Shown: positions 26,417 through 35,785, numbered from the stretch's first letter. The stretch is 64,000 nucleotides of DNA from Bradyrhizobium rifense (GCF_008123425.1 NZ_VSSS01000038.1:1-64000); one strand, 5' to 3'. Notes: a model not told the origin generated them from the sequence alone. Translations and numbers: made by a program.

Positions 26417-27925
26417 ATGAACCAGGCGACCCTTAACCAAACTGCCTCTCCCGCGGATCTTGCTGCTCGGTACCTCAGAAGCCTGCAACGGCGTGACTTC
26501 CTCTCGGGAGCGGCGCTGCTCGACGGGCGCTGGGTCGCGAACGGAGAGCGAGATCAAGTGATTGATCCCGCGACGGGGGAAGAAATCGCGGATGTTTGTC
26601 GCTGTAGCGCTTCAGATATGGACGAGGCGATTGGGGCGGCAGAGCGCGCATTCCCAAGCTGGCGAGAACTGCTTCCCGCCAGAAGAGGGGGCATTCTGAG
26701 GTCTTGGGCCTCATTGATGCTCGAACATGCCGAAGAGCTCGCGATCTTGGTGACGAGCGAACAGGGTAAACCTCTGTCTGAGGCTCGACAGGAAGTAGCT
26801 TATGGGGCCGGATTTCTCGATTGGTTTGCGGCCGAGGGTGAGCGCGCGTACGGAGAGACCATACCCAGCCACAAGGTAGGCAGTCTGCTTCAAGTACGGA
26901 TGCAGCCCATAGGTATCGCAGCCGCGATCACTCCTTGGAACTTCCCGATCGCCATGATCACCAGAAAGGCAGGAGCCGCTCTTGCGGCCGGTTGCCCGAT
27001 CATCGTCAAGCCCGCACCTGAAACCCCGCTTTCTGCGCTTGCGATCGCTAGGTTAGGCGAACAGGCAGGTCTCCCACCCGGCGTGCTTCAGGTGCTCGTT
27101 GGTGATTCAATCGAGCTTTCGCGCCCGCTATTGAAAGATCACAGAGTCCGAGCTCTTTCGTTCACCGGTTCGACCGATGTCGGGCGTCTTCTTCTCAAAG
27201 GAGCTGCCGAGAGCGTGAAGAAGGTGTCGTTGGAATTGGGTGGACATGCACCTTTTGTGATTTTTGACGACGTCGACCTCTCCAAAGCGGTGGAAGGGGC
27301 TATGGCTGCAAAATTTGCCACCTCGGGACAAGACTGCTTGGCCGCCAACCGCATCTATGTGCAACGAGGGATTTATGCCGCCTTTGTTGACGCATTTGCC
27401 TCAAAGATCGGGCGACTCGAAGTCGGGCATGGCCTAGAGCCATCAACCGATATCGGCCCAATGACCAAACTTTCTGTTGCCGAGAAATGTAGGGCACACA
27501 TTTTCGACGCGAGACAAAGGGGGGCGCGCGTTCTCTCGTCGAAAATTGGAAGAACTCTCGGCCCCAACTTCGTTCCTCCAACACTTCTCAGTGATGTCAC
27601 GGAAGACATGCTCATCGCTCGTCAAGAGACGTTTGGGCCCGTAGCAGCTGTGCTTCCGTTCGACACCGAAGAAGAAGTCATAGGCCGAGCTAACGCCAAT
27701 GAATTGGGGCTGGCCGGATACGTGTACACGGACAGTGTCCGGCGAGCACTCAGAGTGTCCGAGCAGATCGAGTGCGGCATGGTCGGTGTCAATACCGCTT
27801 CATTTACTGGGCCCCCTATACCATTCGGTGGTTGGAAACAATCGGGGCTGGGTCGCGAAGGGTCACGGCACGGATTGGCGGAGTACATGGAATTGAAATA
27901 CGTCTGCTTCGGCGATCTGGTTTAG
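26417..27925 (+). CDS. NAD(P)-dependent aldehyde dehydrogenase, succinate-semialdehyde type
   Basis: 502-aa aldehyde dehydrogenase starting MNQATLNQTASPADLA. Catalytic features: PWNFPIA (Asn), FTGSTDVGRLL, LELGGHAPF (Glu), SGQDCLAANR (nucleophilic Cys) and the C-terminal PFGGWKQSGLGREG. It is closest in pattern to GabD-type succinate-semialdehyde dehydrogenases, but malonate-semialdehyde or another omega-oxo acid is possible. The aminotransferase that would make such an aldehyde starts 12 bases downstream, so the two form an operon. Confidence 0.92.
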   Translation: MNQATLNQTASPADLAARYLRSLQRRDFLSGAALLDGRWVANGERDQVIDPATGEEIADVCRCSASDMDEAIGAAERAFPSWRELLPARRGGILRSWASLMLEHAEELAILVTSEQGKPLSEARQEVAYGAGFLDWFAAEGERAYGETIPSHKVGSLLQVRMQPIGIAAAITPWNFPIAMITRKAGAALAAGCPIIVKPAPETPLSALAIARLGEQAGLPPGVLQVLVGDSIELSRPLLKDHRVRALSFTGSTDVGRLLLKGAAESVKKVSLELGGHAPFVIFDDVDLSKAVEGAMAAKFATSGQDCLAANRIYVQRGIYAAFVDAFASKIGRLEVGHGLEPSTDIGPMTKLSVAEKCRAHIFDARQRGARVLSSKIGRTLGPNFVPPTLLSDVTEDMLIARQETFGPVAAVLPFDTEEEVIGRANANELGLAGYVYTDSVRRALRVSEQIECGMVGVNTASFTGPPIPFGGWKQSGLGREGSRHGLAEYMELKYVCFGDLV

Positions 27926-27937
27926 GGAGAATATGAA

Positions 27938-29335
27938 ATGCTCGATATCAAAACCATTGCGGAAATTGCGGAACGTGATCGTTCGAGTGTTTTGCATCCC
28001 TTCACTCATCTGAAGGATTTCGCTACCGGAAAAGCGGGCGATCCTACGATCGTCACGGGCGGAAAAGGAATTAACATCAAAGATGCGCAAGGTCGCACTT
28101 ATATCGATGCCTTTGCCGGGCTTTACTGTGTGAACATCGGATACGGCCGAACTGAAGTTGCAGAGGCAATCGCGCGCCAGGCGTACAGTTTGGCGTACTA
28201 TCATACGTATGCGGCGCACACGACCGAACAGCTGGCTACGCTATCGGATCGTCTCGTACGCATGGCCCCTGGCAAAGCCAGCAAAGTGTTCTTTGGACTG
28301 TCAGGGTCCGATGCCAATGAGACCCAGGCCAAGCTTGTTTGGTACTATAATAACCTGCGTGGTCAACCGAAGAAAAAGAAGATCATCTCGCGTGAGCGAG
28401 GTTATCATGGCTGCTCGGTAGTTTCCGGCTCGATGACCGGCATGTCCTTCTACCACGACCACATGGATTTGCCATTCCCGGGCATTCTGCACACTGGGGC
28501 GCCGCATCATTACTGGCACGCCCACCCGGGTGAAACGGAAGCGGACTTTTCCCGCCGCCGTGCTGCGGAACTGGAAGATCTGATCCTAAGGGAAGGGCCA
28601 GAAACGATCGGTGCCTTCATAGCTGAACCGGTGCTAGGCACCGGGGGGATAACGCCGCCGCCTGAGGGATATTGGCGTGAAATCCAGGCGGTGCTCAGGC
28701 GGTACGACGTCCTCCTGATTGCAGATGAGGTAATCTGTGGATTCGGCCGCACCGGCGCAGACTTCGGCTGCTCGCTTTACGAGATTGAGCCGGATCTGGT
28801 GACGGTCGCGAAAGGGCTTACTTCCGGCTATATGCCGCTGTCCGGAGCGATCGTCAGCGAAAAAGTTTACAAAGTCATGGAAGAGGCCTCCGATCGCGTG
28901 GGGGCATTCTCACATGGTTATACCTACTCGGGTCACCCGATCGCCGCCGCAGCTGCAAACGCGGTTCTCGACATCGTAGAGAAGGAGCGGTTGCGCGACC
29001 GGGCCAAAACCGTCGGGGAGCACTTCCAGAAGCGCCTGAAAGAGCGTTTCGCGCAATTGGAGATCGTGGGAGAAGTCCGAGGCGTCGGCCTACTCGGCGC
29101 CGTCGAATATGTTGCGGATCGCCAAACCAAGCGGCGATTCGATCCCGACCTAAAAGTTGGCGCGCGGATCTCCAAAGCTGCCCGTGATCGTGGGCTGATT
29201 GCACGAGCCATGCCGCATGGAGACATTCTGGGATTTGCACCCCCTCTGGTAGTATCAGAAGCCGAGATCGACGAGATCGTCGACCTGGCTTATCAGGCCA
29301 CCAAACAAGTGATGGACGAACTCGCAAAAGAGTAG
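27938..29335 (+). CDS. Class III (omega) aminotransferase
   Basis: 465-aa PLP-dependent transaminase. LLIADEVICGFGRTG carries the PLP-binding Asp, VTVAKGLTSGYMPLSGAI the Schiff-base Lys and HGYTYSGHPIAAAAANAVLD the conserved C-terminal part. The start is preceded by AGGGAGAATATGAA. The subgroup (FAGLYCVNIGYGRTEVAEAI, YYHTYAAHTTEQ) includes pyruvate-dependent omega-amino acid and polyamine transaminases. With the upstream dehydrogenase it would turn a terminal amine into a carboxylic acid. Confidence 0.93.
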   Translation: MLDIKTIAEIAERDRSSVLHPFTHLKDFATGKAGDPTIVTGGKGINIKDAQGRTYIDAFAGLYCVNIGYGRTEVAEAIARQAYSLAYYHTYAAHTTEQLATLSDRLVRMAPGKASKVFFGLSGSDANETQAKLVWYYNNLRGQPKKKKIISRERGYHGCSVVSGSMTGMSFYHDHMDLPFPGILHTGAPHHYWHAHPGETEADFSRRRAAELEDLILREGPETIGAFIAEPVLGTGGITPPPEGYWREIQAVLRRYDVLLIADEVICGFGRTGADFGCSLYEIEPDLVTVAKGLTSGYMPLSGAIVSEKVYKVMEEASDRVGAFSHGYTYSGHPIAAAAANAVLDIVEKERLRDRAKTVGEHFQKRLKERFAQLEIVGEVRGVGLLGAVEYVADRQTKRRFDPDLKVGARISKAARDRGLIARAMPHGDILGFAPPLVVSEAEIDEIVDLAYQATKQVMDELAKE

Positions 29336-29374
29336 TCGGAGCGCTGTTTCCCGTGAGGAGAGGATGAAGTGACC

Positions 29375-30154
29375 TGTTGTTCGATCGGATTGAGATCGGG
29401 ACTGTATGGGGGCAGGAAGAGCAAATGCGCTCCGGGGGCGCGGATGGTATTACGGGCGGCCTTGCCCTTGTGACTGCCGAGATTGTCGAGGATGGCGACC
29501 TGCCAGAGTTGGCGCCAACACCTTCTCGACATAGAGGGTGAAGAGTTCGCCATTGATGAGACCGTCGATGACCCATGGTGCGCTGATCTGATCGTGCCGC
29601 AGCGCCGCAATGAAAGTCATGGTCTCCCAGTGGCCGAAAGGCGCAGATGCCTGGAGCCGGCGCCCACTCGGACCCCAGCCGCGCAGTGGTGCCATGTTTG
29701 TCTTGAGCCAGGTCTCGCCGATAAAGATCAGGCGTGAAGCGTCGATCCTGCCTTGATGGGCACTCCAGCGCGTCCGTTTACGGGCGACGTCGGGGATCTT
29801 GTTCGGCCGGCATTTTTTTGAAGCTCACCCCTTCGGCATGCACAAACGTCCACTCCGCCCGCACATCTGTCTTGATCCCGCGCGCCGCCAGTTCCCGTGT
29901 CGGCTTCCGCAACGTGGACGGCCCCGAGAGAACGCGCTTGCGCAGCCAGTCAGCATTGGCACCGGACAAAACCGGCACTTGTGACCACCGATCTTGCCGG
30001 GCGAAACGCCTCCAGTCTCCCGCCTCAGATTCTTTCACTTCGTTACACAGGACCGGCTAATCTGACGCGCCTCGGCAATCGAACGAACCGTCTCCCCTGC
30101 GTCCGCCCGCGCCAGAGCGCGTTCACGAAGGTCTTCCGAATAGGGTCGCGTCAT
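29375..30154 (-). pseudogene. IS630-family transposase remnant
   Basis: Read on the minus strand from ATG 30154: MTRPYSEDLRERALARADAG, then VRSIAEARQISRSCVTK and a TGA where related transposases have Trp. Homology resumes in other frames (VLSGANADWLRKRVLSGPST; MAPLRGWGPSGRRLQA; WETMTFIAALRHDQI; VAILDNLGSHKGKAARN; FLPPYSPDLNPIEQ), showing at least two frameshifts. The C-terminus is missing after the DDE-domain motif NPIEQ. Inverted terminal repeats were not identified. It sits between the aminotransferase stop and the ABC transporter. Confidence 0.9.
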
Positions 30155-30278
30155 CCATGCTGGCCCCCGTTCTCCAGCATGGAGCTTGAATCAGAAATCC
30201 GTCCCGCTGGGAATCCCGAACCTACAAAAAAACAACATGCTCTAATCGCAGTGAGCCCGATGCGCCCTCAGAGATTCG

Positions 30279-31361
30279 CTAGAACACAAGCACATCCGAG
30301 GCTTGAAAATACGCTCGCACAGGTTGTCCGGATACAACTCCTGGATTTCGGCCGACGTTCTTCCTGATGGCCAATAGGCGCCGTTTTCCGGGAAGCTCGA
30401 CGACCACATGCACGTCAGGTCCGAGAGGTGCAACGTCTAAAACCATTCCGGCTAGAATATTCTGTTCAGGGTCGTGAGTCGGTTCGGGGGCAGCGCCGTC
30501 GAAAAGTTCGATGTGTTCTGGTCTCACGCAAAGGGCCGCATCACTACGATTGGATTGCGCCGCTCTTGCCCGAATTTCAAATCCCTCCTCAGTGATGTAG
30601 GAGTTGAGGCTTTGATTCATTTCGCCGCCAGGAACTGCCTGAAACCAGTTTGACCTTCCTATAAATTCGGCAACGAATTTGTCCGCGGGCGTTCGATAGA
30701 TCTCCGTCGGAGTGCCACGCTGGACGATCCTACCCGCGTGCATAACGACGACTTCGTCCCCCAGACTAAGGGCTTCCTCTTGGTCGTGCGTGACAACGAT
30801 GGTGGTTGCCCCCACAATTCTCAGAATTTCCTTCAGCTCGAGACGCAGTTCAAGCCGAAGCTTAGCGTCGAGCGCAGACAGCGGCTCGTCCAGAAGAACG
30901 ACCTTCGGATCGGTAGCGAGAGCTCGCGCTAGTGCAACACGCTGCTGCTGTCCGCCACTCAGTTGATTTGGATATCTGGTCTCCATCCCGGCCAGCTGAA
31001 CGAGCGACAGCATCTGCTCGACTCGAGATGGTACTGCGGCGGCACGCGTTCCTCGGTACCTCATTCCGTACGCGACGTTTTGCGACACCGTCATGTGGGG
31101 GAACAGCGCATAATCCTGGAAAAGAAGTCCTACATTGCGCTCGTAGGGCTTCAGTTTGCCGACATCGTCGCCGCCGATCCGCACGCTCCCGGCATCGGGC
31201 GAGACGAATCCCGCAATGATGCGCAACGTTGTTGTCTTGCCACAGCCACTCGGCCCGAGAAGCGACAAAATCTTGCCCTGCTCGACCTCCAGCGTCACAC
31301 CGTCGACTGCAGTGAAACCACCATACGTTTTTGTGACATTCCTCAGCTCGAGAACAGTCAT
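30279..31361 (-). CDS. ABC transporter ATP-binding protein (PotA-like)
   Basis: 360-aa ATPase of the polyamine/opine/iron importer class. Walker A GPSGCGKTTT, Q-loop LLFQDYALFPHM, signature LSGGQQQRVALARAL, Walker B KVVLLDEPLSALD and the H-loop VVTHDQEEAL are all intact. A C-terminal TOBE domain follows (LCVRPEHIELFDG). It is the last gene of the four-gene minus-strand transporter operon, 12 bases after the permease at 31374. Confidence 0.95.
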   Translation of the reverse strand: MTVLELRNVTKTYGGFTAVDGVTLEVEQGKILSLLGPSGCGKTTTLRIIAGFVSPDAGSVRIGGDDVGKLKPYERNVGLLFQDYALFPHMTVSQNVAYGMRYRGTRAAAVPSRVEQMLSLVQLAGMETRYPNQLSGGQQQRVALARALATDPKVVLLDEPLSALDAKLRLELRLELKEILRIVGATTIVVTHDQEEALSLGDEVVVMHAGRIVQRGTPTEIYRTPADKFVAEFIGRSNWFQAVPGGEMNQSLNSYITEEGFEIRARAAQSNRSDAALCVRPEHIELFDGAAPEPTHDPEQNILAGMVLDVAPLGPDVHVVVELPGKRRLLAIRKNVGRNPGVVSGQPVRAYFQASDVLVF

Positions 31362-31373
31362 ATACGCAGCCCT

Positions 31374-32285
31374 TCAAGTTTTACGGCCAATCGCCCGCTC
31401 AAGCCCGAGCACGCGGTCCAACACGATCAGGAGAAGCAATGTAACGCTCATCAGCGCGACAGCGGCCGCGGCGATCGTGAGATCGAAGCTGGATCGGATT
31501 AAGCTTGTAAGCGCCACCGGCAGCGTAAATGTATTGAAGTCACTGAGAAAGAGACTGACCGTCACATCATCCATTGAGGTCGCGAATCCAAATACCGCTC
31601 CGGCAGCAATACCATTCTTTGCGAGCGGGAGAGTTATCGTGAAAAAGGCTTGGATTTCGTTTGCTCCGAGCGACAATGCCGCCTCGCGAAGCGTCTCGCT
31701 GATTCCGGCCAGACCAACCAGCGTCAGTCTTACTGCGAATGGAAGCGCGATGATGAGGTGTCCAGCGAACAATTTCGCAAAAACCGGCAGCCCATCGTGA
31801 ACGGACAGGAACATGAGCAGGCCGAAACCAATGATCACGCCGGGTAGCACTAGGGGCGACAGAAAGGCCGTAGTCACCAGGTCGCTCCATTTCGGCGTCA
31901 TCCAGCTGATTGCGAGCGCAGCGCAAGCACCGATCGTGGTCGAAGCAATAGTGGTGGCAGTTGCAAGCAACAGGCTTGTCTTGAATGCTGACCAAAGGAA
32001 GTCACTTCCAGCAAGCTGGACGAACCATTGGGTTGAAAAGCTCGTTGGAGGAAATGCACCAATATAGTCACGAGCGTCGAATGCCATGAAGACCGTCACG
32101 ATGACCGGGAACAGCAGGAAGACCGAGGTTATCGTGACCACGGCGATAACGCCGATGCGAAGGACGGCGTCCGCCGTTCGCTTGCGGAGCGCCAGCCTTA
32201 ACGCGAGATTCGCATTGATGCCGTGCTCCACCTGAACCACAGCCGCCTCTTCGGTCTTCAGCATCGCAGTCTCACGTCCGTTCAA
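31374..32285 (-). CDS. ABC transporter permease (PotC-like)
   Basis: 303-aa inner-membrane permease with about six membrane segments (VIAVVTITSVFLLFPVIVTVF at the start) and the binding-protein-dependent EAA loop ETLREAALSLGANEIQAFFTITLPL that contacts the ATPase. Its start overlaps the end of the upstream permease by 14 bp. Confidence 0.94.
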   Translation of the reverse strand: MNGRETAMLKTEEAAVVQVEHGINANLALRLALRKRTADAVLRIGVIAVVTITSVFLLFPVIVTVFMAFDARDYIGAFPPTSFSTQWFVQLAGSDFLWSAFKTSLLLATATTIASTTIGACAALAISWMTPKWSDLVTTAFLSPLVLPGVIIGFGLLMFLSVHDGLPVFAKLFAGHLIIALPFAVRLTLVGLAGISETLREAALSLGANEIQAFFTITLPLAKNGIAAGAVFGFATSMDDVTVSLFLSDFNTFTLPVALTSLIRSSFDLTIAAAAVALMSVTLLLLIVLDRVLGLERAIGRKT

Positions 32286-33135
32286 ACGAGGTTGCCAGTC
32301 TAGACATGCTGAATATCATGAGCAGCGAAAGAACCATCATGACGATCGAAATGGCTGCGCCGCTCGGATAGTCAGCGACCTCGCTAAATCGGGTATAAAT
32401 TAAATTCGAGATGAACAGCACGCGGCCGCGCCCAAGGATCCAAGGTATAATGAATGCGCTGACTCCAAGTGTCATCGAGACCACAAATGCAGAGAAGATG
32501 CCCCGGGTACACAAGGGGAGTGTCACAGTGATGTGGGATGATAGTGCCGAGGCGCCTAGAGACTGAGCAGCTTCGATCAGGCGCGGGTCTAGGTTTTGAA
32601 TGGCTCCGAACAAGATCAGGATCGACATGGGGATGGCGTAGTGAAGCAATCCGGCGACGATGACGAAATTGATGTATTGTCTACCATTCGGGTTGATGTT
32701 CATGAACGACATTACCGGAGAGAGAACTCCCGCGGAGCCAAAAGTCAGCTCAAGCGCATAAACCCGTACTAATGCGCTGAGGAACATGAGACCCACGATC
32801 GCCGAAAGCGAAGCTTTCCGTGTTGAAGGAGACTCGGTCCTCGCTATGCAATAGGAAATAGGAAAAGCAATGAAGACCGCGACGACGGAAGCGCAGAAGG
32901 CCAAGAAATACGTTTGAGCAAAATATTGCACGTAAGCTGGTAGAAGAAGCTCTGCATAGTTTGCGAGTGTAAGCGAGGCTCCTTGCACTGATCCGATGCG
33001 ACCGGGCTCGAACGCGCGGAAGCTCTCGTCGAGCACCATCAAAATTGGCGCTACTAATAACAGCGCGAAGACTGCAACAGCGGGGAGCAACAGCAACACT
33101 TTAGACCTGGCGGCGCTCATGTTGTTTCCACCCAA
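32272..33135 (-). CDS. ABC transporter permease (PotB-like)
   Basis: 287-aa permease with six hydrophobic segments (VLLLLPAVAVFALLLVAPILMVL near the N-terminus) and the EAA loop PRLIEAAQSLGASALSSHITVTLPLC (seen near 32.5 kb). It forms the heterodimeric channel with the next permease. It starts 31 bases after the stop of the binding-protein gene. Confidence 0.94.
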   Translation of the reverse strand: MGGNNMSAARSKVLLLLPAVAVFALLLVAPILMVLDESFRAFEPGRIGSVQGASLTLANYAELLLPAYVQYFAQTYFLAFCASVVAVFIAFPISYCIARTESPSTRKASLSAIVGLMFLSALVRVYALELTFGSAGVLSPVMSFMNINPNGRQYINFVIVAGLLHYAIPMSILILFGAIQNLDPRLIEAAQSLGASALSSHITVTLPLCTRGIFSAFVVSMTLGVSAFIIPWILGRGRVLFISNLIYTRFSEVADYPSGAAISIVMMVLSLLMIFSMSRLATSFERT

Positions 33136-33166
33136 CCCACCTATTGTCGATTAGCTGGCCAAACGC

Positions 33167-34246
33167 TCAAAGAAGGGGCGCAATCTCCTGCTCCCACCTC
33201 TTCATCCAAGCATCTGTCTGTGTGGAGAGGAACGCCCAGTCGGGGATATAAGCAAATCTCTCCATCTCCTCGTTATTGAACGTGATGGGCTTGATCTCGT
33301 CGGATACCTTCGACTTGATGTTGACGGGCACGCCACTAATGGCTCGATTGAATTCGGCATTCGTCTCGGGAGCAATTGCGAAGTTCGCGAACTTGAATGC
33401 TGCATCAGTATGACCGCCTTTCAATACGCACCAACCCTCGTGATAGATGAATGTACGAAAGCCGGATTCTTTATCCATTTTGCTCAGAATGCGAATTTTG
33501 AAGTTGCGGGCCCGTTCGATTGGAGCCGATGCGCCCTGAATGCTAAGGCAGGTCTCTCCCGACGTGATCGAGGTGGTGATGTCAGTATCCGCATTCGCGA
33601 TGCGGCCGATATTTCCACTGCGCGCCAGCTTCTTCATGAATTCCCATGCCGGCTCCATAGTTCTCTCGTCGCCGCCTTTATGCAGTGCAAGCGAGAGCAT
33701 CTGAAGATTGGATCCGAGCGAAGGGACTGGGAAGCAGATCTTGCCCTTCAAACGGGGATCGAGGAGATCGTCAAGTGTGGTGATCGGGAAAGGAGCGATG
33801 TCCTCACGGTAAAACCAGACCATCGCTGAGATGGTTCGCGGGATATTGATGACGTTTCCGCTGCCGTCTTTAACCAGCAGCTTGTGCGGAATGTCTGCCA
33901 GATTTGGGACCCGTTCCGTCGTGACTGGTTCCGCCCATCCCTCCCGGGCGATCATTTGCCAGGAGGGATCCCATCCGGTGAGGAGGTCGATACCGGGGTT
34001 TGGCCATTTCGCCTTGATCTTCGGAAGGATGGCCATCGCCCCTCCAGCATGCAGCTGCCAATTGACCTTGATGTCGGACTGCTTTGCTGCGAGCTTCTTT
34101 ATCTCGTTCGCGTAATTCCCGCCCCAATCGACTGCAGTGATTGTGTCTTCGGCGCGGGCGCCGACAGTGGTCGCGAGCGACCCGCTCGCTCCAAGAGCCG
34201 CGGCCGAAGTTGCACTTTTCAGAAATTGGCGGCGTGTACTGAACAT
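33167..34246 (-). CDS. ABC transporter solute-binding protein (PotD/PotF-like), Tat-exported
   Basis: 359-aa periplasmic binding protein. Start ATG 34246 has AGGGGAGAGA 5 bases upstream; a longer frame from 34366 is not used. The N-terminus carries a twin-arginine signal (STRRQFLKSATSAAALGA, cleavage near ARAED). Mature protein features include TAVDWGGNYANEIKKLAA, GIDLLTGWDPSWQMI and PRTISAMVWFYREDIAPFPI, as in polyamine/opine/iron-class binding proteins. Ligand not predictable. First gene of the operon; the divergent regulatory region upstream carries two inverted repeats. Confidence 0.9.
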   Translation of the reverse strand: MFSTRRQFLKSATSAAALGASGSLATTVGARAEDTITAVDWGGNYANEIKKLAAKQSDIKVNWQLHAGGAMAILPKIKAKWPNPGIDLLTGWDPSWQMIAREGWAEPVTTERVPNLADIPHKLLVKDGSGNVINIPRTISAMVWFYREDIAPFPITTLDDLLDPRLKGKICFPVPSLGSNLQMLSLALHKGGDERTMEPAWEFMKKLARSGNIGRIANADTDITTSITSGETCLSIQGASAPIERARNFKIRILSKMDKESGFRTFIYHEGWCVLKGGHTDAAFKFANFAIAPETNAEFNRAISGVPVNIKSKVSDEIKPITFNNEEMERFAYIPDWAFLSTQTDAWMKRWEQEIAPLL

Positions 34247-34647
34247 GCTCGTCTCTCCCCTGTGAAGGCGCATAGCCTTCCACAGCGAGCATACCACCCT
34301 GAGCAAGCGATAAATTCTTCGTAGTACGCATCGTAGGGGCATAAATTCGGCGGCAGCTACATGCAAAGTGATGAATTTATGTGGCCCACGGGGAGTGTGG
34401 CCGCCTTCTCCGCCCCGCTCTACACCCTCCCATCGATCTGCCGTGAACCCTGCTTACTGTTGCACATCGGCCCCCCTGAACCCCGTAAACATGGGGAAAA
34501 CAGATTTATGCGATAAGGAGCTCACTTCTTGCATAAAATCGCCGCGTTCCTCCCGGATTGCGCAGCAAACAGCTGCGATTTGCCCGGTAGGCTAAGGTGG
34601 AATGACATCAAGCATTCACACGGTAGGCTAGATCAGGGGGGTAAAAG
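34247..34647. promoter_or_regulatory. Divergent control region with two inverted repeats
   Basis: About 400 bases between the transporter operon (minus) and the hydroxyacid dehydrogenase gene (plus). Two dyads stand out. CATAAATTC at 34340-34348 is matched exactly by GAATTTATG at 34373-34381. TTTATGCGATAAG at 34505-34517 is matched at 11 of 13 positions by the inverted 34525-34537 arm, around a 7-bp centre. All four arms share a (G)CATAAA core, which suggests a regulator bound at two sites. Which regulator binds is unknown. Confidence 0.55.
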
Positions 34648-35673
34648 ATGAAGGTGCTTTGCTTGTGGTACGCGGTGCAAGACGAGATCGATTACATTAA
34701 GGGTGCGATGCCAGCTGGCACAGAGGTCGTAGCCCCGATCGGGGACTATCTCTCTCGATTTGACTGCGCATACTCTGATGTGAAGCACCTCGCAGCCGAC
34801 GCCGATGCGATCATAGCCCTGAGCGTGCCCGAGGGCGTTCTTGAAGTCGCTCAAAAGCTAAAGATCTTCTCCTGGCTACATTCCGGCGTCGATGACCTGC
34901 GGCAAATGGGAGCGCTAGCGCTCTTCAAGCAACGTGGCGTGAAACTTACGAACATTCGGGGTGCCAACGCGGTTGCAGTTGCGGAGCAAGCAATGATGTT
35001 TGTGCTGGCTCTGGCGAAGAAGACCTTGCTCAAGCACAACGCTCTGCAGGAGCGGCAGAAGCCATTTCCGGTCTATGCAGACGAGAATCGCTCAGCCATG
35101 TTGCATGGTCGTACGATCGGGATCATCGGCCTTGGCCAAATCGGCAGTCGAGTCGCGAAGCACGCAAAGGGCTTTGACATGCAGGTAATAGGCGTCCGGC
35201 GAAACAAGGGTAAACCGGTTGATTGCGTCGATGCCGTCTACGGGATCGACGAATTACACTCGGCCTTAGCTAAATGCGACTATGTCGTGGTGGCGACCCC
35301 TAACACCACCGAAACCAGTCAGCTGATAGGAAAGGCGGAACTCGCGGCTATGAAGCCGTCGGCCTTTCTGATCAACATTTCGCGGGGAGCTGTGATCCAA
35401 GAGAAGCCTCTCTATGAAGCACTTACCTCAGGCCGTTTGAGCGGCTACGCGGCAGACGTTTGGTGGAGTTATGGGTTCGGACGAGCGTTTCCAGCTGGCT
35501 CAGGGTCGCGCCTCGCGGTCCACAAGCTGCCGAATGTTATTGGCTCCGACGATCAAGCTGCAAATGCGGACGATGTGCTGCAACGTAATATCGAATGGGG
35601 CACCAAGAACCTGTTGGAATTTGCCAAAGGCGGCCCGCTCACGCGGGAGGTTAGCCTGGAGCTGGGTTACTGA
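34648..35673 (+). CDS. D-2-hydroxyacid dehydrogenase-family protein with altered active site
   Basis: 341-aa protein of the phosphoglycerate/glyoxylate dehydrogenase family. The NAD-binding Rossmann motif GRTIGIIGLGQIGSRVA lies near residues 153-169, and the substrate Arg is in NISRGAVI. The usual Asp-Val-Phe-Glu-Pro and Thr-Pro-His segments that bring the Glu-His pair read ADVWWSYGFGR and NVIGSDDQAAN, so the catalytic His appears to be Asp. It may be an unusual subfamily with a different acid/base or a non-catalytic NAD-binding protein. ATG 34648 follows AGGGGGGTAAAAG. Confidence 0.85.
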   Translation: MKVLCLWYAVQDEIDYIKGAMPAGTEVVAPIGDYLSRFDCAYSDVKHLAADADAIIALSVPEGVLEVAQKLKIFSWLHSGVDDLRQMGALALFKQRGVKLTNIRGANAVAVAEQAMMFVLALAKKTLLKHNALQERQKPFPVYADENRSAMLHGRTIGIIGLGQIGSRVAKHAKGFDMQVIGVRRNKGKPVDCVDAVYGIDELHSALAKCDYVVVATPNTTETSQLIGKAELAAMKPSAFLINISRGAVIQEKPLYEALTSGRLSGYAADVWWSYGFGRAFPAGSGSRLAVHKLPNVIGSDDQAANADDVLQRNIEWGTKNLLEFAKGGPLTREVSLELGY

Positions 35674-35752
35674 CCGAGTCATCCCTCAGGGCTCCTCGCT
35701 CATCGAGGCCGTCTAGCGCTGGGTGAGCTTTTTACTTTGGTTTCGGGTCTAC

Positions 35753-35785
35753 CAGCAGCAAACTCTCGCAAGGAGTTTGCTGCTG
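35753..35785. repeat. Perfect 13-bp inverted repeat
   Basis: CAGCAGCAAACTC pairs exactly with GAGTTTGCTGCTG around a 7-base loop, 80 bases after the hydroxyacid dehydrogenase stop. There is no T run, so it is not a classical terminator. It lies in a 590-base stretch (35674-36268) with no convincing gene; a 145-codon minus-strand frame across it shows no known domain. Confidence 0.7.
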
